A stretch of DNA of 64,000 nucleotides. Source: Clavulina sp. PMI_390. Lineage: Eukaryota; Basidiomycota; Agaricomycetes; Cantharellales; Hydnaceae. The position numbers were made by a program, and so were the translations under genes. Of this stretch, positions 25,156-37,916 are shown piece after piece. Every line of letters starts with the position of its first letter. Position 1 is the stretch's first letter. The stretch covers positions 1-64,000 of the forward strand of contig WIDE01000041.1 in the NCBI GenBank assembly GCA_015039315.1, read 5' to 3'. The notes under the pieces were generated by a model that searched no databases, was not told where the DNA came from, and was given only the letters and a program-made list of their open reading frames with translations.

Positions 25156-25832
25156 ATGGGACACCACCCACAGTGCTTTCGTACCGCCTCATGACATTAT
25201 GTCACACACACGACACCCCATCCAGCGCCGCCTACATCCTTGATTATTTCCTCACTCGGAGAGAATCTCCGCTCTGTATCTTGTTTGGTCTTCCGTACCC
25301 ATCGACACAATCGTTCGTTTTTGCTTCTCACCTCGTCTAATTCCACCTCTCACTCTTTGTGCACTGTACAATACGTTGAGGATACCCATACCCCTTGTTT
25401 CGTTTTCTCGTCGGTTCGGTTACGCTTTCCCGTCTTAGTAGCTCTCCTCACTCCTTGGACTCCGTTCTGTTCTCACCTGCCCGTTTGTTCTGCCTGACGT
25501 GTCCGAACCTCCGTCCCCTCTCCCATCCTTTCCAGTTTGTTATAAAATAGTCATATTATTCAGCTTGCCTTTCCTTCAATCGATTTCGTTCTATCTCCTG
25601 TCCTTTCCGCTTGTCGTAGCGGGAACAATAAGCCCAAACGTCACGCCAACAACAACACCAAACAACTTTTGCCTCGTGGTGTTCGAGTTCAAGTTTGCTT
25701 CTTGCCCTTGCTTTCTGCCTACCACCCTGCTGCAAGTCTCCTCTGATTCTTGCCCCAGTCCAGTATCTATACCCGCATATCACGACCTCGTAACACCGAT
25801 AATCAGTCGCTAGGTCTTTTTCACGGAAGGTT
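25156..25832. other. Intergenic region / long leader of the aldehyde dehydrogenase gene
   Basis: These 677 bp are extremely pyrimidine-rich (C/T tracts throughout 25160-25620) and carry no recognisable coding similarity. The tract probably includes the RasGAP 3' UTR and the promoter and 5' leader of the next gene. Confidence 0.5.
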
Positions 25833-28306
25833 ATGGGGTCGACTGGAATTTTGGATGTGTTGGTCGACAACTTGCTTGTTGTTGCCACCGCATGTTTTGG
25901 GATTGGTATCTACGTGACTATCTCAAGATATATTCAGGGGAAAGCTCGTCCTGTTCCCTTTGACTGGCCTGCTGTATGTATGCTGTTTCTTCACATTGTT
26001 TAACCTCTTGTTTGTCTCGTCCCAACATGTTGATCCCCCAATGTTCATAGCCAGCAGCATCGTTTCTTAATTATGAGGCGGTCACAATCACTCGTCCTGG
26101 CCTCCTCTCCCATGAAGATGACCCTCAGCTTGCACCCAACAACCCTGTAGCTGGCTACAGGTACATCACATGTTACGACCCTTCCACTGGCCTTCACCTC
26201 GACACTCTACCTGCGGACACGGAAGCTGACATCATGGAGAAGGTCGAGCTTGCCAAGCGTTCTCAGTTGGATTGGATGGAGAGCTCCTGGGGCGATCGGA
26301 GACGCGTTCTCCGCAGCTTCTTGGCTTGGTTGGTGAAGGAGCAGGAAGTCTGCGCTCGTGTGTCCTGCCGAGATACTGGAAAAACCAGTGAGTATTTTGA
26401 CATGCTATTATCGCATCTATGCCCATGCTAACTATATTTCCAGTGATCGATGCTGCTCTGGGTGAAATTCTGACTACGTGCAGCAAACTGGAGTGGATCA
26501 TCAACCATGGCGAGGCATCTCTACGGCCCCAGAAACGACGTGGAAATCTGGCACTTAGCTACAAGACTGCTAAGGTCCACTATGAGCCCCTCGGAGTTGT
26601 CACTGCTATTATCTCTTGGAACTATCGTAAGTCATGCGCCGATTGTCATCCCCCCAAGCACTCAACACCACCTCCCTCTGCATCCTGCGTCTCCCAGCCC
26701 TTCACAACGCGATCAGTCCAATCATCGCCGCCATATTCTCCGGTAATGCCGTGGTCATCAAGTGCTCTGAATACGTATATTGGTCGTCGCGGTTCTACAT
26801 TAACGCTTTCCGAGAATGCCTATTCTCTTGTGGTTGGAACCCGGACCTCGTTCAGGTAGAGTACTTCTGAAGGCTTCTAAGTGTCGCAAGACTCTGACAC
26901 TTGTGATCCAGCTTGTGGCCTGTTTCCCAGAGCAAGCAGAAACCCTTACGACGCACCCTGATATCAAACACATTACCTTCATTGGTTCAGAAACTGTTGG
27001 CCGCAAGGTAGCGATGGCTGCCACGGTTAACTTGACTCCAGTAACATTGGAGCTCGGTGGGAAAGATCCATGCATCATCTTGCCCCGCACTGATATCCGG
27101 AAGTGGTCCAGCGTTTGGATGAGGGGTGCCTTGTACGTTCAAGTGTTTCTCCGCACTCTTTTTCCTTTCTACAACTAAATAGTATCGCTTCATAGCCAGT
27201 CGATGGGTCAGAACTGCATTGGCATCGAGCGCTTCATCATCCACGCATCACAATACGACGAATTCATCGCCGAGATGACGGAGCGTGTTCGCAAGCTGCG
27301 CCTAGGTTCCGTTCTTGCGCCTTCTTCCGAAGGCTTCGTCTCTGTGATTGACGGAGGGTCCATGATCAACGATGACCGCTTCGATACTCTTGAAAGACTC
27401 ATCAAGGACGCAGAGGACCAGGGTGCGGAGATCATCGTCGGGGGGACACGGTACCGCCATCCATATGTTGAGAATGGAAGTTATTTCGCTCCGACATTGA
27501 TTGGGAACGTCCTTCCATCTATGGAGATTGCGCAACAAGAGGGTACGTTTGACATACTATCAAATTCATCAACGGTATTCACCGGGTTCTTGGACTTCCG
27601 CATAGTCTTCGCTCCTATCATGCTCGTTATCAAATATCACACTGTGGAAGAAGCCGTGGATATTGCTAACGGGACACGGTACGGCTTGGGTGCATCTGTG
27701 TTCGGTCCAGACGCAAGGTTATGCAAGGATGTTTCATTGGCACTGGAGTGCGGAATGGTCTCGGTCAATGACTTTGCTGTTTACTATGTGAGATTCCCTT
27801 TGCTCTCGATAACCCTTCGCACCGAGCTAATAAATACTGTCTTAGCTCAAGTACGCCTCCGCAACATCACAGCTGAAAGGAAGGCCATTCACTAATCCCC
27901 TTTGTTTCCCCATTTAATAGCCAAGATCTTCCATTCGGTGGAACAAAAGCCAGCGGCTACGGTCGATTCGGTACGTAATGCCTTCGTTGGTAGTATGCTC
28001 AAGTCGCTCATCATACTCGCTTTTCGCAGGCGGACCTGAAGGACTTCGGGCCCTCACCAACCCCAAAGTTATCATTGAAGATATCTTCCCGATGCTGGCT
28101 CAGACTTCCATACCAGCAGCTGTCGACTATCCGATCCGCAGTCTCGTTCAAAGCTGGTGCGAATGTTTCGTTCATGCAGCTGGCTGCTTCCTCACTCACA
28201 CATTTTGTCTATTAGGGAATTCGTGAGCGGCTTGGTGGGCTTCCTTTATGGATACTGGTGGGCCACGAAGCTATCTGGACTTTTAAGGCTCATCCGTGCC
28301 TCTTGA
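25833..28306 (+). CDS. Membrane-anchored aldehyde dehydrogenase, Msc7 type
   Basis: NAD(P)-dependent aldehyde oxidation; the natural substrate is not known. The N-terminus has one hydrophobic segment ([17 protein letters not shown], residues about 13-29), and the last exon encodes a second one ([19 protein letters not shown]), so both ends look membrane-associated. ALDH motifs: [27 protein letters not shown], catalytic Glu in LELGGKDP, catalytic Cys in SMGQNCIG (codon 27215-27217, just after an intron), QEVFAP spliced across 27540-27610, and [16 protein letters not shown]. The GQNCIGIER signature and the extra N-terminal segment match S. cerevisiae Msc7 and its fungal relatives. About nine exons. 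Expected location is endoplasmic reticulum, by inference. Confidence 0.88.
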
Positions 28307-28667
28307 GATGGGCTGTGAAAGTGGTAAACGAAAGGAATGACATTTGACGACCTTATGCCAATGGGACAATGATGGTAACTCGATGTAGCACTGCTGGCCT
28401 CAGTCCGCGCAACTATGACTAGTCATAGTAATGCCGCCTTTATCTATAATGATATTCAATAGTTTTGCTTTCTTACATGTTTAGGCTGCTCTGATGATCC
28501 ACTTCTGACATGACAAGGCGCGCCCGTCACATTGCTTGCTCTTATTTACCTGGCGAGCTTCCTATCGCAGTTGCATCTGGCAAACGCGTCGACCACCCCT
28601 CTGCTCGGTATCCTGGCACATCGGCACGAGTATTTGTGCGCCCAGCGACCTCGAGGTGCTGAGAACT
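28307..28667. other. Intergenic region upstream of the BTB gene
   Basis: This 361-bp interval lies between two genes on the same strand. An in-frame Met at 28536 exists, but the sequence between it and 28668 is Cys/Trp/Arg-rich and looks like leader rather than protein. No other feature seen. Confidence 0.45.
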
Positions 28668-31519
28668 ATGGCCCAGGGTCAACCTTCCACTCCCAGTAAA
28701 CTACCAGCCGAGGTACCCCTCGTAAACTTGAAACGGCGGCAGTCCCTTGGCGTCAGAAAGGCGCGCCCTACGCCACAATATACTGGTCCTCAGACGCAAC
28801 CTTCTGAACCTCGAAATTCATTCCATCCTTTCCCCCGATTCCAATCCCAGACCAGCCCTCACATGTCAAGCAGCCAACCAGTAAGCTCGTCCCGAGATAT
28901 AGAGACCGAGCCCGACAAATCATATGCATCCCAGCCATCGTCTCCTACGAAATTTGCTTCCCAACCATCGACGAAACCAACCTCCATCAATGGCAACTCC
29001 AAACAAGGCCCCCCATCCTCCTCTGAATCAAAAACCAAAAATACCGCTCCAGATAGTGAGCCTAAATCATCCCAGGCTGGGAAGCCCGCCCGAAAATCTG
29101 CCCCTATTGTGGGACCCATCATCGATTTATCAAATACAGATGACGAAGATGAGGACGATCACAATGACGAGACGGTGGTCTCCTCAAAGCCTCGCAATAT
29201 GAGCCCGAGAATTGTGGTGAAGGAAGAACCCAACACTAGCCGTGCTTCATCTCCCGGCAGTGAAGACGAGGTGTTAGCCGGGACACGGCCTGACCCTCCC
29301 TCTAATCCAGGCGCAGCTCAACAAAAACCCGAAGGCACTCGTCAAGACGCGCAGGAGCAGGCGAACAATGATAGTAGCGATGATGACTCCAGCGACAGCG
29401 ACTCTGAAGACGGTGATTCTCCACATTCTCGAGAATCCGCTACCGGCGGTGAAGTAGATGAAGACGAGGTCGATGATCTCTACCTCACACCGGAAGAAGA
29501 AACAAAGCGTGCTGCAACGTTGGCGAGAATCGCCGCGGCCAAAACCTCATTATCGGATTCCTCTCGTCCAGCAACTCCCCAAACCACTCAGGGACCCCAG
29601 CCTCAGTCCATCTCACCAAAATCTAGGGGCGTCGAAAAAGAAACTCCGGGCCGCAGTGCGCATACCAAGTCGCCTCTACAAGAACAACAGCAGGGACGAA
29701 CATCTTCTTCCCCCTCTCCCTCCCCTGGTCACTCGATGACAGCCCCTCACCTTCCTCTTGATGATTCTGAGTCGGACGACGAAATTGTCTCCCCAGATGT
29801 CCTCATGACCCAGCTCACGCAAGCAAGTCAGCGTGAAATGCATTTGAAGGCTCAAGAAGCTGTAGAGGAACTCGATGTGGAGACACAAGCCATCGGGGAT
29901 GAGGATGCGTGGGACATGGCGACGAAGTTCCAGTCCCCTGAACCTTCTGTGGATGACGATGCCCCGACTGATGCTGCCTCAGTTGAGGTAGAGACCAGCA
30001 GGGACTTGTCATCATCATCAGGTGACCCGCCAGACACTACATCTACTACTCCTGTGGACAACCCGCCACACAAGTGTATGTTTCTGGTGCTGTCAAATGG
30101 ATTTCCTCTGCTCACGATTGACCTTTCATTCAGTAAAAAGACAACTTGACGATGGCCCAGCTCCTCCCGCAAAGCGTTCGCGAACCTCCCCCCCTACTTC
30201 AGATACCAAAGTGCAGCCATCCTTGTCTCCAAAACCTCGTCGGAAACAACGTCGCACTGAATCTTCGCAGGGGAAAGTCACAGCATTCGAGCGAGATTTA
30301 GACTTTTGGTATGATTGAGCCCTTGTAATGCCCTACGAAGCCCTGACTCGCTCCCACTTTCTGCTGTCTAGGTTTCTTGATGATTTGGTCGTAATTCAAA
30401 TAGGGAATGCCGGGGTGGGTTTGTACTCAATTCCCATTGTGATCTCGCCTCATAGGCTCTATTTCTTTAGTTTCGGTTGTCCAAGGAGATACTCTCCAAA
30501 CATTCAAAATACTTTGGAAAATTATTCAACAGAAGCCCATCCGGAGATGTAAACAGCACCCCCCTGTATAGAATCCACGACCCCGAGAGTCAGCTCAGCA
30601 CAACGGACTTTAAACGACTGCTTCAAGAGAAAATCTTCTGGTTCGTATTTGTGTCCTTTGAACTGCACGGTTACTGAAGCCATTTGAAAGCAGCTACGCA
30701 GGCAGAAACGCGGACCTTCCCTTTGATGCCCTGGCCCAAGTTGCTAGGGCTGCAGAGTTCTTAGAAATGGACGCCATACTCAAGGAAGTATCCGATGATC
30801 TTGAGCGTTTCTATCCTCGAGGCACGATGGGGGCAATGGGCCATCCGTTTGCTGCCGAGGCTGTGGCCCTTGCCGATATCTCTGAGAGTGTCGATTTCTT
30901 GCTCAAGCCTGCGATGTACGATCTCCTATGTCGGCCGCCACCCCCTTTCACATCCCATCGGCAAAAAGATCAGAATCCAGCTGCCATCTTCCTGTCGTTG
31001 GATAGGACTCATCAACTGCCACGTACTCGATTGTGGCTTCAGCAGAAGTGGGAAGAGATCCGAAGCTCCAAAGCATGCTTTGATTCAGGCGCGACCCATT
31101 CTATAAAGGGTTGCGAATGCGACACATTGTGGCCTGACGAGGCTATCACCCCCGAGCTTGATGAAACGGAGGCAAATGCTCGCCTTAAAGCACGACGGCA
31201 GCGGATGCTTGTCAGCTGGGTGACGACGCTAGATGCTGACGTTGATCAGCCGGATCCTCAGGAGGGCCCAATTGATGTCGAGCCCGGACAGGACTCAGTC
31301 ATAGAGGCAGTCCGAACTCGCCACGCCCAGAACAGTAAGCTCTCCTGGATCGGCCAGCTTGATATTATGCTCGGCATCGACCTGCTTATGCGGCAGGACT
31401 GGAAAGACAATGGGCTGGAATGCGATGCATGTGTAAAGTACCGCTGCAACAATTGGCGAAAGAAAAGGAAGGATATTTGGAAGAAGCTGGACGAGTGGTT
31501 CGCCCAGCTTATTGAGTAA
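28668..31519 (+). CDS. BTB/POZ-like domain protein with long disordered acidic N-terminus
   Basis: The first exon (about 470 codons) is low-complexity Ser/Pro/Asp/Glu-rich sequence with acidic patches (NTDDEDEDDHNDE, SSDDDSSDSDSEDGD) and no fold that I recognise. After intron about 30077-30134 come basic, NLS-like clusters (PPAKRSR, KPRRKQRR). Then a BTB-like module of the agaricomycete kind follows: FERDLDFWF, LDDLVVIQIGNAGFRLSKEILSKHSKYFGKLF, then helices ending ADLPFDALAQVARAAEFLEMDAIL. The C-terminal part (about 30830-31519) is a charged helical region with several Cys. Likely nuclear; BTB domains mediate dimerisation and protein interaction, but no partner can be inferred. Stop at 31517-31519. 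The disordered front suggests a scaffold or transcription-related role, which is speculative. Confidence 0.75.
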
Positions 31520-31655
31520 TCATATTGACTCAACCTCAGTGTCCGTCACCACGATTCTTGATTAAATTATTATTGTTGCCACTCCTTATTGCACCAGAAA
31601 GTATTTTTTATGATGTATCCCGATTGATGGTATTGTACATGACATCTCTGACGTA

Positions 31656-32952
31656 TCAGGATTGCTCTTCTTCATCGCTGCTATCATCAGCCATCGCTTG
31701 CTTCAACTGCTCGTTCCAGGTCTCCTGGAAATCATATAGGTTCTGACCAGCGCTCAGCTCTAGAGCTTCCATCGGCATCATATTGTGGGCGTGTTCTGGA
31801 GTGTTACGAGTTGCAGCAGGGTGAGCCCGAGATGATATGACTCGAAATTCTGGGATTTCAGTACTTGAGGAAGACGTGAGAGAAGAAGCGTAGATATCGC
31901 TCAACTCCTCATATGTGAAAAGGAGGGCATCGGTACGCGGGGCAAAGGGGTTAAAATCGATGATGTGTGCTCGCTCAAAGTCCCGCGTAAGCAGGATGTC
32001 GACGACATCTAAAATTTGACTCAATGAAAGGGTGCAGAATCATGATGGAATTTTGACTCACAACTGGAGCTACCTGTTCTCCATGGCCTAATGATTTCAT
32101 TCCAGAACGACATCACGGAGCCCTGGATTTTGGAATGGGCTGCGGGCTCATTCAAAAACTCGTAGAATGTGGTGTCTCTCTGACTTATAGCTGAGGAAAT
32201 GGATGAAGAGATTCAGCGGATGCGACATTCTGTCTCAACTGGTCCTCTTACCTATCAGCACATCGTCCCTGACGAAACATCTGAGTTCTCGACTAGTCTC
32301 CATCATATACCATTTTTTGAGTACGAGCTCGAGCTGGTAGCTCGGCGCCTGCTCCTCGTCATTGTCGACACAGCCTTCGAAAACCGTCTCTTCTCCCAGA
32401 TCGTGTGCTACGAAATCTGAAGACTTGAGGAAGAGATACACGTCCGCAGGGGAAGTGCATTTCAGCGGAGTAGATGGTGTGAGCATCCAGCTTGCATCCT
32501 ATCACATCGCATTAGATTCGAATATTCAGTCCAGGTGGAGTGCAGCCTCACGCGAGGTGATGTCCAGTTCAGCTTGGGAAAGACAGCGCTGTAGGATTTT
32601 ATTGCAGCATTTATCCCAGCAGTCACTTCAGGAAACGAGAATTTCTGATGGGGAGCCCCGTCGTCGTCACCGTTATCATCATTATCTTCGTCATCGCCAT
32701 CAGACAAAGTAGCGGATGCCCTAGAGGAAAATAGATCGGACTCCTTATTATGCAGATATAAATTGTGCTGGCATACTTATTTCCAGCTTCCTCAGGTAAT
32801 GATATACCGTCAGCTTCTAGATACTTCTGGAATTCCTGCTGAAGTGGCCGAATAATTTTGGCACGGATCGTGTGTTTCTCGAAGGTGGGATACCAGGAAG
32901 AGAATTGACAGTCGAGAACATCGCTTCTCCGCAAGGGCGGGAATATGGACAC
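31656..32952 (-). CDS. CDC123: CDC123/D123 family, eIF2 assembly factor (first exon unresolved)
   Basis: CDC123 is an ATP-grasp-like chaperone that joins eIF2 subunits and so controls translation initiation. The visible part starts VSIFPPLRRSDVLDCQFSSW and continues with an acidic loop (SDGDDEDNDDNGDDDGAP), FPKLNWTSPRDASWM, KSSDFVAHDL, LRCFVRDD, GISQRD, and HIIDFNPFAPRTDALLF. It ends in an acidic tail (DDSSDEEEQS). These follow the family order and the length is normal. The exon at 32952 begins with a Val codon directly after an AG, so the initiator Met lies in a short upstream exon. A Met at 33045 (MSQLATA, spliced in phase 0 with a weak donor) is one candidate. Only about 55 bp would then separate it from the divergent FHA gene. 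Confidence 0.87.
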
Positions 32953-33099
32953 CTTTATTTTTAGGTAAATTCGATCATCACATCAAAAGACGAAATTTTG
33001 AGGGAGGCTGGAATCGGCACGAACAGCAGTGGCGAGTTGACTCATATTTGGAGCTGTCACACGAGCTTCGGACCAAAGCTGTGTGACAGTCAACATCCC

Positions 33100-34140
33100 A
33101 TGCCTCGTTCTCGTTCTCGCTCTCGGTCACCCAGACGAAGGGATAGTCGTTCTCCTCGACGCGACAGAGACTACGAACGCAACGAAGGCTCCTCTAGACG
33201 CAATTATTCTCCCAGACGCCGTGACGAACGCGACCAAAGAGACTCGAATAAACAGCGGCCACCCAGACGAGACGGTCGCCGTCAGGATCGTAATGACGAC
33301 GATCGAAGGAAATGGTCTAACAGTCCCCGTCCCGATTCAAAACCAAAAGGCGAACAAGAATGGGGAGTCTCTCGTCGTTCCCGCTCGCCTCCCTCGGCTC
33401 TTGACTCGGAGAAGCCCAAGCCCAAGCTAGAGCCAAACTTCAAAAACTCAGGTGAGCTCAGTCTCTCCACCACCGAAGTTTCTTCTTTGCTGAACAATAG
33501 TAGGTCTACTCGCTGCTGCATCGAATTCGGTGAAACATGGTGACGGTACAAGCACTGTGCTCAAGTATAGCGAGCCTCCAGAGGCACGCAAACCCACTGC
33601 TGGTTGGAGACTGTATGTCTTCAAGGGGACAGAGCAGGTTGGTGCGTTCTTCACCCGCGTATAGCTTATCGATTTTCTATGCTAAGGGCTGTGGGCTGCA
33701 GATCTATTACACCTTCACCGTCAAAGTGCTTACCTAGCAGGAAGAGACCGCGCAGTAACCGACATCCACACTGAGCATCCCTCTTGCTCTAAGCAACACG
33801 CGGCACTCCAGTTCCGTCAGATCATCGAAAGAAACGAGTTCGGAGACTCGAAAACCGTCATCAAGTACGTTCAAACAGATCCCCAACCTCTCGCACCCTC
33901 ATCTCTTGTATTTTCTACTCCCTTTCTAGACCCTTCATAATCGACCTTGAATCAACAAATGGCACTCACGTCAACGATACTGAGATTCCAACATCGAGGT
34001 ACTATGAGCTTCAGGTCGGAGACGGTCAGTTTATCCTGCCATGACTTGTTATTTATATCCGGCTCACCATTATCCCTCTAGTAATCAAATTTGGGCAATC
34101 TACAAGAGAATACGTCCTCTTGAATGACTCAGACGCCTGA
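33100..34140 (+). CDS. RS-rich FHA-domain protein, Pml1/SNIP1 type
   Basis: Pml1 is a subunit of the RES pre-mRNA retention and splicing complex; SNIP1 is the metazoan relative. The first 110 residues are Arg/Ser/Asp-rich, beginning MPRSRSRSRSPRRR with RRDS and PRRRDE repeats. The FHA domain follows: GWRLYVFKGTEQVDLLHLH, RQSAYLAGRDR, the phosphopeptide-binding loop HPSCSKQHAALQFR, and IDLESTNGTHVND, then VIKFGQSTREYVLL and a stop at 34138-34140. Introns at about 33452-33502, 33641-33700 and further short ones keep the FHA frame. Length and order match Pml1/SNIP1. The minus-strand CDC123-like gene starts just upstream, so the promoter is very compact. Confidence 0.88.
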
Positions 34141-35061
34141 TTCCATGTTCTACTCGATCCGTACCAGGATTGTATTCCAGCTTTTCACTCCAGTGCTCAC
34201 TTCATCGCTGCCTTCAGTCGTTCATCCTGCTTTCACTGGAAAACCATGAATTGAAAACAAACAAACGCTAGAGAGTTGCGGTTATTATGACAATTGTATG
34301 CTCTATGTTAGTAATCAAAGGAATAGCGCTCGCAACACCTCTTTTCACTTGCTCGTCATCCATCCCCTTGGTCTTAGTCTTTAGTTGTGCTCGAGATGAC
34401 TATAGTACCTCTGCTCCAAATTGAGGTCATCAGCGGTTTCCTAATGAGGATGAATTCTAGACTTGTCCCAACAGCTCCGGCAGAATCGCCACACCCCTGG
34501 AGCGGGCTCTGTCCGCGGTACACTTGACAAACTCTATAAACTTGAGCTCGCCAATAAATGAGAGAAAGGTTTGTCTGGGAGTAAACTTTTGAGCTCTAGA
34601 GCGAGACGCACCGTCCGAGACATTAACATGCGGGTACACAGGACTGTAATCTGAGGTGTCTGTTCCTGCACGGTAAATACATATTATATAGTCCTCTGGA
34701 GCCTGGCAGTAACAGCAACGTCTATAATATATGCAAGACACCACCACCTCTGATCCATATCTAGGTGCTTTTCTATTAATGGATTAGGGTCGGTATTGAC
34801 TATTGGCAACACTGATCCGCGCAGGGTGACATGCTGGCAAATCAGTCCCTGTTAGCATCAATCCCTAGGGTCTTTCGGAACTTTTACATTGCCAGCCTCC
34901 AGCATCGAGAATTGGGGAATTTTTTTCTCCAATTACAACAATAGAGCCTAACATCCAAGCGTGTGGTCTGTAAAATACAGTGAGGGATAGTTAGGGCTGC
35001 TCCACCTCTTGACTCTTCAGTCACCCGCTCTGAATTGGCCCCATATCCAGGCTGGAAGTGC
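34141..35061. other. Intergenic region at left border of the DUF6534-like array
   Basis: No convincing gene. Bases about 34790-34835 resemble 37730-37775 (ACTGATCCGCG...GACGTGCCGGCAGATCA type sequence), the matching position downstream of copy 2, so the array spacer extends to at least here. An open frame on the minus strand at 34457-34747 has only a GTG start and no family resemblance. Confidence 0.5.
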
Positions 35062-37267
35062 CTAGGAAATGGTTTGTTGGATGGTATACATCGGATACCC
35101 TCCCTATTGATGCCAAACATCGGTTCTGGCTTGGTAGCCATGAAGAGAATTAGCACACACCTCGATGATAGGATCTTTTTGTAGGGGAATTTGCTGAGTC
35201 TTGTTTAGCCTCCAAGCTGAGGATACCGGGGTTGACCGAGCATTAGCATTCCCACCTCTGACGCAATCAATGTCCGGGCTACCGGCTGTCGCGGGTGGAG
35301 GAGTGACAGTGATAGGTGGTATTTGTTGGCCCCTACTTCGGAATAGTTGACTCAAACCTGGGGTTGAGAGGCTAACAGGAATGGTTACATGGCGCGCTTC
35401 ACGCGCACGCAACCCACTTCGCATATGGAGGCTGATAAAATTCGAAGGAGAGCAGGAATTCGGAGCTTGGTTCACTGTTGGTGAGGACCAAAGATGTTTG
35501 ATGGCACTTACTTGGAAAGGACGGCGCAGATGTTGATCGGTGGCCCACACTTGAAATAAAATATTGAAGTTCTCGCGGACCGATGATCGAGACGGCTGAC
35601 ATACAATACTGAATAATGCCACACCACCGTACCATGCTTGCTTATACTAACTCAGAAGCGCAAGTCAGCATCACGGATTACCCACTAGAGAACACAAAAC
35701 ACATACCGCAAGCACGATCGCGAGAGCCAATATGGTACTCACCGTCCCGGTAGCAACTCCGTAGAGCATGACCAGCTTCATAATGGAATTAGTACTAAAC
35801 AGTATCACTGTGTCAGTAGCGAACGAAGGCTGCAATAGTGAGATAGTTTGAATTAAGCTTGATGCGCACGAATGAATGGCACTTCTTTTCCTCATCATGA
35901 GATGAGAGAGGTATATCGAGATGGTCGAATCTGTGGCGACCTGGGTACGAGTAGGTCAAGGAACGAACAAGTTGGGGCTGGCCACGATCAAGCAGGCTTA
36001 CAATCAAGCTCTTCCAGACCGTGATTGACCAGTGCCCAAGTGATGTAGATTCCGTGGGGCTGAACTGGTCGGTATACCAACGATAGTTGACAGCTGCAAT
36101 TCAGAGTCATTATTTTGGACGTGGTATAACAAACTCGCATGTAACCCACAGAGACCGAATGCTTCATGTACAGATAAGGGGTCGGTAGTAATTTTTTAGA
36201 CTGGCAATGGTGAACTTAAACTGGGCGAAGCTAACCTGAAGTTGCTGCCACCAATACTCCCTGAAAAGGAAAACTTAAGCGAGCTGCACCAGCTTGGTCA
36301 CAATAAAAGGGTAGATGAACTATAGCGGAACAACCTACCAATGGTATCATCACTCGAAGGTCTTTCCCGACTGCAACAGATTTGTCAGAAGAGTAACGAG
36401 GGATACGGCGCCACAAAATCGGTATACATGACCATAATCGGGAAGCAAAGAATACGTGTGCGATCATCGTCACTAGGAGCTGGGAGAAGGCAATAACGAG
36501 GTAAGCACGCCACGCATTGCCAAGTGGCTAGAAAGCATGGTCTCAGATGGTGAGACCGTCTTACCATCTGTGTACTTGGATATCGAGTCTCCCTAGGCGA
36601 AAACTCAGCGAGGATACACAAGGCACGGCAGATAGAAACAAGCCTACCACTTTACTTCAACAAGCATCACTGGGTCTTTTTGACACGAGATGAGCTGAAA
36701 GTAGACCCCAAAAGCGGAAATGGGTCTGAGTTAGAAGAAAGGGCAAGAGTTACTCAGGATATTTGTGGGCAATTGAACTATAACAGGCGTACAGAAAGAG
36801 CATCTGGATGACCCTGAAGAATTAAGTGGCACAGGTAAGTCATAATGGAGTTCAACAGCTCTTGAGACGTTGGGGCGAGACAGACCAGAGCACCGCGACC
36901 TGAGGGGGAGTGCGTTAGCCACGGGTATGCTATGGCTTATGATAAACCAATCATTTAGACTTACCATTATCTTAAAACCAGAATAGTCACGGGAGAAGTT
37001 GCGGAAGTACAGGTACACCTGAACATTCAACACGCCAGTGAAGCTTCAAAGACGTTATTATATCAGAAACGACAGAGCGCGGTCATTCCGCTGTGGCGAG
37101 CAGTAATTTTGGCCCAGTCCTTACAAGCCATTGAGAATGATCCCAAACAGCAAACCATAGATCCCCGTAACCCCACTAGTATGGAGGTTGAGAACTCAGC
37201 TGAAGACGAGTGGCAAGGGCGATAAACTGCCTAGGGAAAAGACATGAGAGGATGCGATTTACCTCAT
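35062..37267 (-). CDS. DUF6534-like multi-pass membrane protein, array copy 1
   Basis: Function unknown; expected in a membrane. The start is a 5-nt exon (ATG AG, 37267-37263) followed by an 87-nt intron, then exon 2 from 37175 reading SGVTGIYGLLFGIILNGL. Further exons give VQVYLYFRNFSRDYSGFKIM, a short helix piece (VAVLWVIQMLFLY), NSIMKLVMLYGVATGTVST, then the conserved cytosolic tail SLHMRSGLRAREARHVTIP. The last intron follows DPIIE and the terminal exon encodes GGYPMYTIQQTIS. The pattern of aromatic-rich helices with a Phe-Arg-Asn-Phe loop and an [NS]LHMRSGLR tail matches the agaricomycete DUF6534 family (about 300-400 aa). I did not verify every internal splice site, so a frame break cannot be excluded. 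Confidence 0.65.
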
Positions 37268-37916
37268 ATGAGCTCAAAATTCTGGACGGCCATGCATTGG
37301 GGGAGGGGGGATGGAGGCTAGCATCACTCGGATTGTGCCTCGGCATCGACGACTGTGGGAAGAGCGGTCGTATCATTATCAATCAAACAAGTGGACATGT
37401 GGCAAACCAAAACTGAATTATTCTAAATCATTCTGAGGCACCCATCGAATCGAATGCCGGCCAGAGACCGGGTATAATAATAGAGAAATTAATGTAAAGG
37501 CTGTGGAGCATTGGAAATCATTTGGCGGCCGCTGTCAAAGGGGGAGAACCTCGCATCAGGGCAGAAGGTTCAGGACTGACGATCGAGCTCTCCCATTGTT
37601 CGGATTTACTTCAAGCCAGAGCACAAAAGCTGCAATATGCACGGCGCGCGCGGTCAGACGAAGTTCATGCCGACTGCTGTCTTGTTTGCGTGTCGATCTT
37701 CTCTGCTGGCGGATTCAGGCTTCCTGACAATGGGTGGCACTGATCCGCGGGGCTGACGTGCCGGCAGATCACTGTCGGTCGGCATGAATAGTGCCTTTCG
37801 GCACAACATCATATACGTCGCCACTCTATGGTGTTGGAGCATCGGAAAAACTCTGATATCGACACGAACGGTTTGTCAAAATATGATGAGAAATAATGGG
37901 GCCGCGACACACCTAT

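Noticed and set aside
1..34140. Secondary-metabolite cluster around the FAS gene
   Set aside because: The FAS has the full primary-metabolism domain set and its neighbours are translation, RNA export and pH-signalling genes with no tailoring enzymes.
34457..34747. Small minus-strand open frame left of the array
   Set aside because: Begins with GTG, has no upstream ATG in frame and resembles no array exon or known family.
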